Shown here: piece by piece, positions 25,297-34,345 of the stretch
How positions within the stretch are numbered: the stretch's first letter is position 1
Layout: each line of letters begins with the position of its first letter
Origin: JADLHS01 sp020848635
GTDB lineage: Bacteria; Verrucomicrobiota; Verrucomicrobiia; Limisphaerales; JADLHS01
Direction: 5' to 3'
Length of the DNA stretch: 64,000 nt
NCBI GenBank assembly: GCA_037044975.1
Contig: JBAOIL010000026.1
Location: 186,001 to 250,000, forward strand
The notes under the pieces: model-generated
Databases searched by the model: none
The model's input: the letters and a program-made list of their open reading frames with translations, nothing else
Told to the model about the DNA's origin: nothing
Position numbers and translations under genes: made by a program

Positions 25297-25574
25297 ACCC
25301 GGCCCAACATATCTTGCTGCTCGCGGTGCGGGTTTATCGCTGGGCGATTTCGCCGGCGCTGGCAACATTGTTCGGCCCGACGGCCGGGTGCCGCTACACG
25401 CCAACCTGTTCGGCGTATGCGGCGGAGGCCGTGCAAACCCACGGCGCGCTGACGGGCGGCTGGCTCGCGGCCCAGCGGATTTGCCGGTGTCAGCCGTGGG
25501 GTGGCTGCGGGCATGATCCCGTTCCGATTCCAAATTCCAAGGTTGCCCCCGCTAAATCCGCCATCGCCCACTAG
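25293..25574 (+). CDS. yidD: Membrane protein insertion efficiency factor
   Basis: A 93-residue membrane-associated helper of YidC-dependent insertion. It starts at GTG 25293 overlapping the rnpA stop. Family features are an amphipathic N-terminus (VRVYRWAISPALATLFGPTA), the Cys-containing core GCRYTPTCSAYAAEAVQTHG and RICRCQPWGGCGHDPVP. The tail after this is unconserved. It is followed six bases later by yidC, its functional partner. Confidence 0.95.
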   Translation: MNPAQHILLLAVRVYRWAISPALATLFGPTAGCRYTPTCSAYAAEAVQTHGALTGGWLAAQRICRCQPWGGCGHDPVPIPNSKVAPAKSAIAH

Positions 25575-25580
25575 AATTTC

Positions 25581-27419
25581 ATGGATCGTAAATCTATCAT
25601 CGTCATCGTCGCCTGCATGGGGCTGATGTTTTTGTGGTCGGGTGTGCTGGTGCCGAAGCTGTATCCGCCCGTCCCCGCCAAAACGCCGCCGCCCGACGCG
25701 ACCAACGCCGGGACGACGGCCCAATCTCCGACTTCGTCCCCGAGCACGGCGACGCCGGTGACCAGCCCTTCCGCATTTATCCGCCCGGCGTTTGCCACCA
25801 ACCTAGAAGCTCCATCAGTGGTGCTGACAAACGAGAACGCCCGTTACACGTTCACGGCGCTCGGCGGCGGCTTGAGCGAGATCGCGCTGGTCAAATATCC
25901 GGAGGTGGTCTCGCACCACCGCAAGGGAGCCCCACCGACCAGCAGTTTTGCGGCGTTGAACGTCAATGCGCAAATGCCGGTGCTGGCGCTCGTGGGGAGT
26001 GAAGGCTGGCAAGAAGACGGAGTTTTTGACCTGACCCGGACGGGAAATACTTTGCGCGCGGAGAAGACGCTGGCGGATGGTTTGCGCATCGTGAAGGAGT
26101 TTCAACTCGGCACGAATTATCTGGTCCATGCCAGTGTGCGGTTCGAGAACACAGCGAACCACCCCCTCACCGTGCCGGCGCAGGAATGGGTGATTGGCAC
26201 AGCGACCCCGATGGGCACGGACGACGACGGCGCGGCCACGGGCATCATGTGGAACGACGGCGCAAAGCAGCAAGACACCCTGACGGCTTATTTCGAGAAC
26301 AAACGCTTTGGCTGCATGCCGGGCACGCCGAGGACAGAGTATCGCGGCGGTGCCAGTAACGTCGTCTGGGCGGCGCCTCACAATCAATTCTTCGCCTTCG
26401 TCGCCATGCCGGACACCCCGGCACTGGAAATTGTGGCCCGAGCGATTGATCTGCCTCGACCCCTGACCGGACGTTTCAGTTTTACCAACAGCCCGGCCCG
26501 CAAAGGTTTTGAAACCACGCTGGTATATCCGGGATTGACGATTGAGCCGGGGAAGACCGTCGAGCGGAAATTCAACCTCTATGCCGGCCCCAAGGAATAC
26601 AGCACGCTCGCCAGCATCGCGGGCCGCTTGGCGAACACCGTAGATCTGGTGATGGACTTCGGCTTTTTCGGCTTCATCTCTAAGGCGCTGCTTCTGGGCA
26701 TGAACTGGCTGCACTCGGCGCTGTCCATCCCGTACGGCTGGGCCATCATCGTCATCACGATCCTCCTGAAAATTATCTTCTGGCCGCTGACCGCGATCAG
26801 CACCCGCTCGGCGAAACGCATGGCCGACATGGCGCCACAGTTGAAGGCGCTCCAGGAAAAATACAAGGACGACCCCCAGAAACTGCCCGCCAAACAATGG
26901 GAGTTTTATCGCGAGAACAAAATCAACCCCATGAGCGGCTGCCTGCCCATGCTGGTGCAGTTGCCGGTATTCTTTGGCTTGTTCTCCATGTTGCGCACGG
27001 CCATCGAACTGCGCGGCGCGCATTTTCTGTGGACGGCGGATTTGTCGAAGGCGGACACACTGTTCATGATCCCCGGCCTGAGCTTCATTCCGTTCATCAG
27101 CACGCCGGAAGGTTTGCCATTCAATCTGCTACCCATCCTCTACATCGCTTCGGCCATCTGGCAGACGCACATTACCCCCATGTCGCCCGGCATGGACCCG
27201 GCCCAGCAAAAAATGATGCGCTGGATGCCGCTGATGTTCCTCGTCATCCTCTACAATTTCTCCGGCGGCCTCGCGCTTTACATGACTGTCAACAATCTGC
27301 TGACGATCCTGCAAACAAAAATAACCAAAACCACCGCCGCCCGGGCTTCAGGGAGCCCCACACTGCCGCCGACCTCAACCGCTTCGGTGTTGACGCCGGC
27401 GAATAAAAAGAAGAAATAG
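25581..27419 (+). CDS. yidC: Membrane protein insertase YidC
   Basis: Inserts proteins into the inner membrane, alone or with SecYEG. At 612 residues it is the Gram-negative long type: an N-terminal helix (about 5-20), a Pro/Thr-rich linker, a large periplasmic beta domain to about residue 345, then five helices. The conserved hydrophobic core begins LHSALSIPYGWAIIVITILL, with the cytoplasmic hairpin KALQEKYKDDPQKLPAKQWE and then NPMSGCLPMLVQLPVFFGLF. The last helix pair contains NFSGGLALYMTVNNLLTILQ, and the tail is basic (KKKK). The periplasmic domain supports a double-membrane cell envelope. Confidence 0.97.
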   Translation: MDRKSIIVIVACMGLMFLWSGVLVPKLYPPVPAKTPPPDATNAGTTAQSPTSSPSTATPVTSPSAFIRPAFATNLEAPSVVLTNENARYTFTALGGGLSEIALVKYPEVVSHHRKGAPPTSSFAALNVNAQMPVLALVGSEGWQEDGVFDLTRTGNTLRAEKTLADGLRIVKEFQLGTNYLVHASVRFENTANHPLTVPAQEWVIGTATPMGTDDDGAATGIMWNDGAKQQDTLTAYFENKRFGCMPGTPRTEYRGGASNVVWAAPHNQFFAFVAMPDTPALEIVARAIDLPRPLTGRFSFTNSPARKGFETTLVYPGLTIEPGKTVERKFNLYAGPKEYSTLASIAGRLANTVDLVMDFGFFGFISKALLLGMNWLHSALSIPYGWAIIVITILLKIIFWPLTAISTRSAKRMADMAPQLKALQEKYKDDPQKLPAKQWEFYRENKINPMSGCLPMLVQLPVFFGLFSMLRTAIELRGAHFLWTADLSKADTLFMIPGLSFIPFISTPEGLPFNLLPILYIASAIWQTHITPMSPGMDPAQQKMMRWMPLMFLVILYNFSGGLALYMTVNNLLTILQTKITKTTAARASGSPTLPPTSTASVLTPANKKKK

Positions 27420-27494
27420 TCCGTGGTTACGCGCATGACACCAAACTCAATCCTAGCATTCCGCGCTCGACGTTCCGCCCGCCGCACCTAAGTT

Positions 27495-27944
27495 ATGTCC
27501 GCCCAACCCAAAGCCACCCTCGAAAAACTGCTTGTCCTCCTCGGCTTCCCAGCGACGGTCGAGGAACACCCGATGGACGATGGCCGCCTCCTGGATGTGA
27601 AGACAGACGACTCCGGTCGGCTGATTGGGCGCCAGGGCCAGACGCTTTCCGACCTGCAATACATTACCAACCGCCTGCTGTTCCAGCAGGACAGCACCGC
27701 GCCAAAAGTGATGGTGGATGTGGGTGGCTACCGGGCGCAGGCCCGCGAAGCCCTCGTCCAGAAAGCGAAAGAAGCGGCCGAGAAAGTCCGCCGCTGGGGC
27801 GAGGTGGTGGAATTGGAACCGATGTCCGCCTTCGACCGGCGCATTGTCCACCATGCGCTGCGCGACGATCCGGACATCGAAACCCACAGCGTGGAAGTGG
27901 ATGGCAGCGACCGCAAAGCGATGCTGCTGCGCCCGAAGCACTGA
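27495..27944 (+). CDS. khpB: KH/R3H RNA-binding protein (Jag/KhpB)
   Basis: A 149-residue RNA-binding protein that usually follows yidC. A KH-type domain contains GRLIGRQGQTLSDLQYITNR, and an R3H domain contains AFDRRIVHHALRDDPDIETH with the Arg-x3-His signature. The N-terminal Jag_N domain of Firmicutes homologues is absent. KhpB proteins bind many RNAs and influence cell-envelope synthesis in some bacteria; the role here is inferred only from family and position. The start is ATG 27495. Confidence 0.92.
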   Translation: MSAQPKATLEKLLVLLGFPATVEEHPMDDGRLLDVKTDDSGRLIGRQGQTLSDLQYITNRLLFQQDSTAPKVMVDVGGYRAQAREALVQKAKEAAEKVRRWGEVVELEPMSAFDRRIVHHALRDDPDIETHSVEVDGSDRKAMLLRPKH

Positions 27945-27977
27945 CGGGCCCACCACGCACCGGTGTTGCCGGGTTAA

Positions 27978-28193
27978 AAACGGCGGACGCATTTCCCACT
28001 GCGGGTTCGCGGCTGCGACGACGACTACCGGTCTCCCCCGGAATTCCTCCACCAACTGAAACAGCCCTTCGCGAATTCCAAACCGCGCCTGCTGCGCTTC
28101 GATATTCTGGGCGCGCTCGATGTCGGCACCCTCCGCTGGCTGCCGGCGGCTCCGGCTTGTCCGCCCCCCGAAACGGCTGTTGGCAATTGGTAA
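27978..28193 (+). pseudogene. Possible gene remnant (C-terminal fragment)
   Basis: No start codon fits, but one frame is open from 27978 to TAA 28191-28193 and reads like real protein: RGCDDDYRSPPEFLHQLKQP, then a stretch ending RLLRFDILGALDVGTLRWLP. Composition and residue pattern are unlike chance translation of GC-rich DNA. It may be the end of a gene whose start has been lost or is frameshifted. I cannot name the family. Confidence 0.3.
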
Positions 28194-28302
28194 GGAAGCC
28201 CCAATAACGGCCCGATCCCGAGTAAACGGCCTAACGGGCGGAAGGCTGACCGATGCCTCGGCCCGCAATGATTTTGCTTTTTGACCGCCGCCCGTGTGTC
28301 CT

Positions 28303-29532
28303 ATGCCGGTGCTGACAACAATTCGCCGGGCGGAGTATGCGGAATTGACGGCGCTGTTCTTCATTCAAGGAGCGGCGCTGGGGATGTGGTTTGTCCCGTT
28401 GAGCAGCGTCCTTGATGCCCACGGTTACCACGCGATCAAGGCCTATGCCTTCGCCACCTCCGCACTCGCAGCGTTTATTTCGCCTCTCATCTTCGGGGCG
28501 ATGGCCGATCGCCATGCGTCGCCGGTGAAAGTGCTGCGCGGGCTGGCGCTGGCCACCGCCGCCGCCATGGCGCTGGCGACCACGGCCATCCAATTGCACT
28601 GGAGTCCGTGGCTGGTGCTGGTCCTGATCCAACTTCACGCGCTGTGTTCGTCGCCCACTTGGAGCATTTCCTCGACAATAATTTTCGCACGCCTGGAGGA
28701 TGCCAAGAAGGAGTTCGGCCCGATCCGCGCAATGGCCACGCTCGGCTGGATGGCCGGTTGCTGGCTGGTGAGCTGGTTGAATGCGGACTCCTCGCCGGTG
28801 GCGGGCTATGCCGGGGCCGTGACCTGGCTGGGGGTCGTCGCGTTCACGTTCTTCCTGCCAATGTTGGAGACGCCCAAATCCGCCGAGCATCTGACCTTGC
28901 GCCAGCGTCTGGGCCTGGATGCGCTCACGCTCTTGAAGAATCCCGACCACCGCGTGGTGTTCATCACCGTGGCCTTGTTCGCCATTCCGTTGTGCGGATT
29001 TTATCCTTTCACGCCCCCGCACCTGCGCGAACTCGGCCTGGAGCACACCAGCGCTTGGATGACCCTGGGGCAGGTGACGGAAATCATCACCATGTTCATG
29101 TTGGGCGGACTGCTGTTGCGCTGGCGGTTGAAGTGGATTTTTGCCGCTGGATTGAGTTTCGGCGTGCTGCGGTTTGCGTTGAGTGCAATCAACGGCAAGG
29201 CGTGGTTACTCGCCGGGGTGATGCTGCACGGCTGTTCCTTCACCCTCGTGTTCATCACTGCGCAGATCTATCTCGACCAACGCGTGGAGGCCGCCTGGCG
29301 TGCGCGGGCGCAGGCGTTGATGGCGCTGATGAGTAGTGGCGTCGGCAACCTCATCGGCTACCTGGGCACGGGTTGGTGGTTTGCGACGTGCGTGCGCCCG
29401 GGCGGCACTCAATGGCCGATTTTCTGGGGCGGGTTGGCCGTCATCGTGGCCGCCGTGCTGGTTTACTTTCTAATCGCTTATCATGGACGACAACAAATCT
29501 CACCCGGCCCCACGCCCGCAGCGCCGAAATGA
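28303..29532 (+). CDS. MFS transporter, nucleoside-permease-like
   Basis: A 409-residue major-facilitator protein with 12 predicted helices. The overall pattern resembles the nucleoside:proton symporter group (NupG/XapB): an early GMWFVPLSSVL, the loop motif GAMADRHASPVKVLRGL between helices 2 and 3, FGPIRAMATLGWMAGCWLVS in helix 5, and HLTLRQRLGLDALTLLKNPD in the central loop. The substrate is inferred, not shown. ATG 28303 is preferred over a GTG at 28294. It is followed by 143 bases and the ribosomal protein operon, which has its own promoter. Confidence 0.82.
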   Translation: MPVLTTIRRAEYAELTALFFIQGAALGMWFVPLSSVLDAHGYHAIKAYAFATSALAAFISPLIFGAMADRHASPVKVLRGLALATAAAMALATTAIQLHWSPWLVLVLIQLHALCSSPTWSISSTIIFARLEDAKKEFGPIRAMATLGWMAGCWLVSWLNADSSPVAGYAGAVTWLGVVAFTFFLPMLETPKSAEHLTLRQRLGLDALTLLKNPDHRVVFITVALFAIPLCGFYPFTPPHLRELGLEHTSAWMTLGQVTEIITMFMLGGLLLRWRLKWIFAAGLSFGVLRFALSAINGKAWLLAGVMLHGCSFTLVFITAQIYLDQRVEAAWRARAQALMALMSSGVGNLIGYLGTGWWFATCVRPGGTQWPIFWGGLAVIVAAVLVYFLIAYHGRQQISPGPTPAAPK

Positions 29533-29623
29533 CCGGCGGGCTGGATAGGTTGGGCTCGAAGCGCCCCGTTCCCCAACAAATGCCGGGCGGACGAACCGAC
29601 CCCAAAATGTCCGGAAACAGCTA

Positions 29624-29651
29624 TTGACTTCAATCGCTCATTTGCTAACGT
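29624..29651 (+). promoter_or_regulatory. Predicted sigma70-type promoter of rplM-rpsI
   Basis: A -35-like TTGACT (29624-29629), a 16-base spacer and a -10-like TAACGT (29646-29651), 25 bases before the rplM ATG. The -10 is weak. Confidence 0.45.
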
Positions 29652-29675
29652 CTGCGTCCCTTTGTTGGGAATCGC

Positions 29676-30110
29676 ATGAAAACTTTTTTGCCGAAGGTGA
29701 ATTTGGAAGAGCGCAAGTGGCATGTCATTGATGCCGATGGCGCGGTGCTGGGCCGCTTGGCGGTGCAGGTCGCGGACGTGTTGCGCGGAAAAAACAAACC
29801 GGTTTATACCGCTCATCTCGACGCGGGCGACTTCGTGGTCGTCATCAACGCTGAGAAAATCAAACTTTCCGGCAAGAAGGAGACCGCCAAGGAATACATG
29901 AGCTATTCCGGCTGGAAGGGCGGCGAGAAATACACCACCGTGGCGCAATTGCGGGCCACCCAACCCGACATGCTGATCCACCGGGCCGTGAAAGGGATGA
30001 TTCCCAAGAACCGCCTCGGGCGCGTGCTGCTGACCAAACTCAAAGTTTACAAGGGCGACAAGCACCCGCATGCCGCGCAAACCCCGGCCGTGCTCAAAGC
30101 CGCGAACTAA
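29676..30110 (+). CDS. rplM: 50S ribosomal protein L13
   Basis: A 144-residue L13 with conserved KWHVIDADGAVLGRLAVQVA, FVVVINAEKIKLSGKKE, YSGWKGGEKY, HRAVKGMIPKNRLGRVLL and YKGDKHPHAAQTP. It begins the usual L13-S9 pair, with 20 bases before rpsI. The N-terminal MKTFLPKVNLEERK is a little longer than in E. coli but normal in other phyla. Confidence 0.97.
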   Translation: MKTFLPKVNLEERKWHVIDADGAVLGRLAVQVADVLRGKNKPVYTAHLDAGDFVVVINAEKIKLSGKKETAKEYMSYSGWKGGEKYTTVAQLRATQPDMLIHRAVKGMIPKNRLGRVLLTKLKVYKGDKHPHAAQTPAVLKAAN

Positions 30111-30130
30111 CTCTCAACCCTCACCAACCG

Positions 30131-30532
30131 ATGGCAGAAATCAAGACTCCTGAATTCCTCGGCACCGGCCGCCGGAAAACCGCCGTGGCTCGCGTGCGGC
30201 TCGCATCCGGCAGCGGCAAGATCACCGTCAATGGCCGCGCCTTTGACACCTATTTCCCGCTGGAAACCCTCCGTTCGACGGTTTCGCAGCCCCTGACGGT
30301 TACCGGCACGTCCGACAAGCTCGACGTGAAGGTGAATGTCACCGGCGGCGGCCCCAACGGCCAGGCTGGCGCCGTCCGTCACGGCATTGCCCGCGCGCTG
30401 TTGCAGTTTGACGCGAACCTGCGATCCTCGCTCAAAAAGGAAGGTTTTCTGACCCGCGATCCGCGTATGCGCGAGCGCAAGAAGTACGGCCAACCGGGTG
30501 CGCGCAAGCGTTTCCAGTTCAGCAAGCGTTAA
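30131..30532 (+). CDS. rpsI: 30S ribosomal protein S9
   Basis: A 133-residue S9: GTGRRKTAVARVRLASGSGK at the N-terminus, the central GGGPNGQAGAVRHGIARALL, and the invariant C-terminal tail ERKKYGQPGARKRFQFSKR whose final Arg reaches the P-site tRNA. It is the second gene of the L13-S9 pair and is followed by an intrinsic terminator. Confidence 0.97.
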   Translation: MAEIKTPEFLGTGRRKTAVARVRLASGSGKITVNGRAFDTYFPLETLRSTVSQPLTVTGTSDKLDVKVNVTGGGPNGQAGAVRHGIARALLQFDANLRSSLKKEGFLTRDPRMRERKKYGQPGARKRFQFSKR

Positions 30533-30552
30533 TCGCACTGAAGATTTTCAAA

Positions 30553-30582
30553 CCTCGCTGGCCAGCGCCCGCGGGGTTTTTT
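30553..30582 (+). terminator. Intrinsic terminator after rpsI
   Basis: Arms CCTCGC (30553-30558) and GCGGGG (30571-30576), with additional pairing TGGCCA inside, then six T (30577-30582). Confidence 0.75.
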
Positions 30583-30730
30583 GTTTGTCGGAGACAGCGC
30601 GAGGCGTCTGGCTGGTTTCAGCTTTCGATCCTGGACTGTGACGCTGGCGGGTTGTTTGCGACCCAGCCTTGGCTCGCTGACAAAGATTTTGCTCTGCGTC
30701 TCGGTGTCTCTGCGGTAAAAGAAAGAAGTC

Positions 30731-31792
30731 ATGACTATCAAGAGAGTCGCCATCGTCGGCGCATCCGGCTATTCCGGCGAAGAACTCGTCCGCCGGCTGC
30801 TCCACCATCCGCACGCGGAACTGGTTGCCGTCACCTCGCGCCAAAGTGTGGGACAGCCACTTGCGCAAGTATTCCCGAAGTTCGCCAGCCATCCAAAATC
30901 GAAGGTGCTACGGTTCGTCGAGCCCAATGCTGAGCTGCTCGCAAAGCAGGCGGAGGTTGTTTTTCTCGCCCTGCCCCACGGCGTCGCGGCGGAATACGCG
31001 GTGCCGCTGCTGAATGCCGGTTGCATCGTCATCGATCTGAGCGCGGACTTTCGACTCAAGAGCGCGGACGTTTACAAGGAGTTCTACGCGCACGACCATC
31101 CCGCCCCCGAGTTGCTCGCAAAATCGGTTTATGGGCTGCCCGAAGTTTATCGCGAGCAGATCAAACAGGCCCAGCTCATCGCATCCCCCGGGTGCTACCC
31201 GACAAGCATTTTGCTTCCAATCATTCCACTGTTGCGGGCGGGACATATCAAGCCCCACGGCATTATCGCTGATTCCATGAGCGGCGTGAGTGGCGCGGGC
31301 CGCAAGGCGGAACTCGATTACCTGTTCTGCGAGTGCAACGAAAGCGTTCGTCCCTACGGCGTGCCCAAACACCGTCACTTGTCGGAAATCGAGGAACAAC
31401 TCACCCTCGCCGCCGGGATACCAGTTGTGATTCAATTCACGCCGCACCTGATTCCGGTGAATCGCGGCATCCTCACCACGCTTTACCTCGCCCCCGGCGA
31501 GCCGTTCAACGACGCGGCGGGCGCGACCAAATTCGGCGAGCAGGTTGCCGCCTGCTATGCGGCTGCCTACGCCAACGAACCGTTCGTTCGCCTGCTCGAA
31601 GGCAAGGCGTTACCTGACACCAAGAACGTCGTCGGCACAAATGTCTGTGAAATCGCGTGGCGCCTTGATCCGCGCACGGGTCGGCTCATCGTCATGAGTG
31701 CCGAGGACAATCTGGTGAAAGGCGCCGGCGGGCAGGCGGTGCAGAGCATGAACCTCCGATGCAGCCTTCCGGAAACGGCAGGGCTGCTTTGA
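30731..31792 (+). CDS. argC: N-acetyl-gamma-glutamyl-phosphate reductase
   Basis: Reduces N-acetylglutamyl phosphate to the semialdehyde in arginine synthesis. The Rossmann motif is VGASGYSGEELVRRL and the catalytic Cys is in IASPGCYPTSILLPIIPLL (about residue 154). Other motifs are DLSADFRLK, GVSGAGRKAEL and the substrate-binding HRHLSEIEEQL and FTPHLIPVNRGILTT. The 353 residues match the long type. ATG 30731 directly precedes the nucleotide-binding strand. No other arg genes are adjacent, so the pathway is scattered. Confidence 0.95.
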   Translation: MTIKRVAIVGASGYSGEELVRRLLHHPHAELVAVTSRQSVGQPLAQVFPKFASHPKSKVLRFVEPNAELLAKQAEVVFLALPHGVAAEYAVPLLNAGCIVIDLSADFRLKSADVYKEFYAHDHPAPELLAKSVYGLPEVYREQIKQAQLIASPGCYPTSILLPIIPLLRAGHIKPHGIIADSMSGVSGAGRKAELDYLFCECNESVRPYGVPKHRHLSEIEEQLTLAAGIPVVIQFTPHLIPVNRGILTTLYLAPGEPFNDAAGATKFGEQVAACYAAAYANEPFVRLLEGKALPDTKNVVGTNVCEIAWRLDPRTGRLIVMSAEDNLVKGAGGQAVQSMNLRCSLPETAGLL

Positions 31793-31847
31793 TCGGCCTT
31801 GGCGAAGAGCACCGCCAGCCGCCGCTCGCTGAATTGAAAGCTGCCGC

Positions 31848-32741
31848 GTGACCTCGTCGTCCCCCAGCCAAACGCCGAACGTCATCTGGAATCCTTCCGA
31901 TTACGCGGCGAATTCGGCTTCGCAACTCGTCTGGGCGCATGAGCTCATGGCCCGGCTTCAGTTGCGCGGCGACGAACGCATTCTCGACGTGGGTTGTGGC
32001 GACGGGAAAGTGACCGCCGAGCTGTTGCGGGCGGTGCCACACGGTTCGGTGGTTGGGATTGACAGCTCGCCGGAGATGATCCGGTATGCCGCCGGCAAGT
32101 TCTCCGGGCCGCCATTCGCCAATCTCCAGTTCAAGGTCATGGACGCGCGGCAGATTCATTTTCGCCAGCGGTTCGATCTCGTCGTTTCCAACGCCGCCTT
32201 GCATTGGGTGGATGATCATCCCGCGTTCTTGCGGGGCGCGGCGACGGGCTTACACAACGGCGGACGCCTCGTGGTGTCGTGCGGCGGGCAGGGCAACGCC
32301 AGCGAGGTTTTCCTGGCGTTGTGCGGCGTGCTCCGGCTCAAGCAATGGCGCGATTACTTCCGCAAGCTCGAAGCGCCCTATTTCTTCCACCGACCCGAGG
32401 ATTACGAGCGTTGGCTGCCACGTCATGGTTTGTGTGCGAGTTCCATCAAACTCAGCCCCAAGAACGCCAGCCACGAAAACCGGAGCGCCTTCGCCTCATG
32501 GTTCCGAACCACCTGGATGCCATACACCCAACGCGTGCCGGAAGCCGCGCGGGAGGAATTCATCGCCGCCGTGGTGGCGCGCTACCTGATGAAAAACCCG
32601 GCGGACGCCCACGGGCACGTCCACGTTCGGATGGTGCGGCTGGAAATTGACGCGGTAAAAGCCAGCCGGCCCAGCTGCGATGAACCCGTATCGGAAGCCT
32701 GCGGTTGTGGTGAATCGCCGGGTGGCGCCCCCGCGAAATGA
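31848..32741 (+). CDS. Class I SAM-dependent methyltransferase (trans-aconitate methyltransferase-like)
   Basis: A 297-residue methyltransferase. Motif I is ILDVGCGDGKVTAELLRAVP, motif II VVGIDSSPEMIRYAAGKF, followed by VMDARQIHFRQRFDLVVSN and LHWVDDHPAFLRGA, typical of the Tam/trans-aconitate group. The substrate is unproven. It starts at GTG 31848. Unusual is a C-terminal extension of about 25 residues with a Cys-rich end (CDEPVSEACGCGESPGGAPAK), which could bind metal. The stop overlaps the start of the PhzF gene (ATGA). Confidence 0.85.
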   Translation: MTSSSPSQTPNVIWNPSDYAANSASQLVWAHELMARLQLRGDERILDVGCGDGKVTAELLRAVPHGSVVGIDSSPEMIRYAAGKFSGPPFANLQFKVMDARQIHFRQRFDLVVSNAALHWVDDHPAFLRGAATGLHNGGRLVVSCGGQGNASEVFLALCGVLRLKQWRDYFRKLEAPYFFHRPEDYERWLPRHGLCASSIKLSPKNASHENRSAFASWFRTTWMPYTQRVPEAAREEFIAAVVARYLMKNPADAHGHVHVRMVRLEIDAVKASRPSCDEPVSEACGCGESPGGAPAK

Positions 32742-33523
32742 GACTCGCCTGCTACCACGTTGACGCCTTCGCCAACGCGACCTTTCGCGGCAATCCCGCC
32801 GCCGTCTGCCTGCTGCAAGCGTGGCTGCCCGACACCACGCTCCAAAACATTGCGGCTGAAAACAACCTCTCCGAAACCGCCTTTGTTGTCGCGCGTGGCA
32901 GCGACTTCGATCTCCGTTGGTTCACGCCAACAGCCGAGATGGACCTCTGCGGCCATGCCACGCTCGCCGCGGCGTTTGTGTTGTTCACCGAACGCGGCTT
33001 TTCCAGCCACACGGTCCACTTTCATTCCCGCAGTGGACGGCTGACAGTTGCACGCGCGGGCGATGTGTTGACACTGGATTTCCCAGCCCGCCCAGCCACG
33101 GCGTGCGCGGCGCCAGAGGCATTGATTCGCGGCTTGGGCGCGAAACCGTGCACCGTGCTCAAGACGCGGGATTATCTCGCCGTGTTTGCCAGCGCGGCGG
33201 AAGTGCAGGCGTTGCAGCCGGATTTTGGCATCCTGCGAAGCCTCGCTTGCCTTGGCATCATTGCCACCGCCCCGGGCGCCGATTGCGATTTCGTTTCGCG
33301 TTTCTTTGCGCCCGCCGCCGGGATCAACGAAGACCCGGTCACCGGTTCGGCGCATTGCACGTTGATTCCCTACTGGTCGCGGCGGCTGGGCAAACCCGCC
33401 TTGTTGGCACGCCAAATTTCCGCCCGGGGCGGCGAACTGATGTGCCGGGATGCGGGCGAAAGGGTATTCATCGGCGGACGGGCGACGATTTATCTGCGCG
33501 GCGAGATTGAAATTCCTGAATGA
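32738..33523 (+). CDS. PhzF-family isomerase/epimerase-like protein
   Basis: A 261-residue protein of the PhzF/diaminopimelate-epimerase fold. It begins with the family start YHVDAFANATFRGNPAAVCL. The catalytic Glu is in NNLSETAFVV, with FTPTAEMDLCGHATLAAAFV for the first half and NEDPVTGSAHCTLIPYWSRR for the second. Members isomerise or epimerise diverse substrates; the substrate here is unknown. Translation is coupled to the methyltransferase by a 4-base overlap. Confidence 0.9.
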   Translation: MRLACYHVDAFANATFRGNPAAVCLLQAWLPDTTLQNIAAENNLSETAFVVARGSDFDLRWFTPTAEMDLCGHATLAAAFVLFTERGFSSHTVHFHSRSGRLTVARAGDVLTLDFPARPATACAAPEALIRGLGAKPCTVLKTRDYLAVFASAAEVQALQPDFGILRSLACLGIIATAPGADCDFVSRFFAPAAGINEDPVTGSAHCTLIPYWSRRLGKPALLARQISARGGELMCRDAGERVFIGGRATIYLRGEIEIPE

Positions 33524-33614
33524 AACCCGACCTCCCCCCAGCCAACGGTAGCCGCCCCGTGCGCATGGCGAAGCGAGGTTGAACCCCGCCGGAGGGTGAG
33601 GCATCCTCCGCGGG

Positions 33615-34268
33615 ATGAATTGTGTTGTCACCGCCGGGCCGACATTCGAGACGCTGGACAACGTGCGTCGCCTCACGAATTTTTCCACCGGCCGGCTCGG
33701 GACCGAGTTGGCCAACTTCCTCACCACCCGCGGCCACACGGTGACGCTGCTCCTCGGTGAACCGTCAACCTACAGTGGCACACGGAACGTAAAACAACTG
33801 GAACGCTTCACCACCACGGCCGACCTGACGGAAAAGCTGCACACCCTCGCACGGCAAAACATCGGCGCGGTGTTCCACGCGGCAGCGGTAAGCGATTTCC
33901 GGTTTGGCAAAATCTGGGGGCGGTTGCCGAACGGCGAGTTAAGCGAGATCAAATCCGGAAAGCTAGCCACGCGCTCGGGCCCGCTGCTGGCGGAGTTGGT
34001 GCCGACGCCAAAGATCATCGCCGGTTTGCGCTCATGGTATCCCCAGGCGCGGCTGGTCGGCTGGAAGTTCGAGGTGGATGGCGATCCAGCGAGGGTGTTG
34101 CAGGCCGCGGAGCAACAGTTGCTGGATTGCCAGACCGACGCGTGCGTGGCGAACGGGCCGGCCTATGGGGCAGGATTCGGTTTGGTGACCGGCAGGGGGC
34201 GATGTGCCCCGTTGGCGGGACCGGCGGAACTTTTTACGGCCCTGGCGGCACTCCTGCCCGTGACGTGA
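33615..34268 (+). CDS. CoaB-like phosphopantothenoylcysteine synthetase domain protein
   Basis: A 217-residue stand-alone protein with the fold of the CoaB half of CoaBC. It starts MNCVVTAGPTFETLDNVRRL, and then shows TNFSTGRLGTELANFLTTRG, the nucleotide-binding VFHAAAVSDFRF, the KSGK region and LVGWKFEVDGD. It lacks the CoaC flavoprotein half. It could be a genuine two-protein arrangement, with CoaC elsewhere, or a paralogue with another ligase role. ATG 33615 is the only start that keeps the first strand. Confidence 0.8.
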   Translation: MNCVVTAGPTFETLDNVRRLTNFSTGRLGTELANFLTTRGHTVTLLLGEPSTYSGTRNVKQLERFTTTADLTEKLHTLARQNIGAVFHAAAVSDFRFGKIWGRLPNGELSEIKSGKLATRSGPLLAELVPTPKIIAGLRSWYPQARLVGWKFEVDGDPARVLQAAEQQLLDCQTDACVANGPAYGAGFGLVTGRGRCAPLAGPAELFTALAALLPVT

Positions 34269-34345
34269 GCCGGTTTGCGCCTTGTTTTACAACCAGCGCT
34301 AACGCATTATCGCTTGGCCGTGCCGGTGAGGTGGGGCAAAAACTT

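Noticed and set aside
25815..27023. Long minus-strand open frame across the yidC region
   Set aside because: Antisense shadow of yidC; composition is Arg/His/Gln-rich and non-protein-like.
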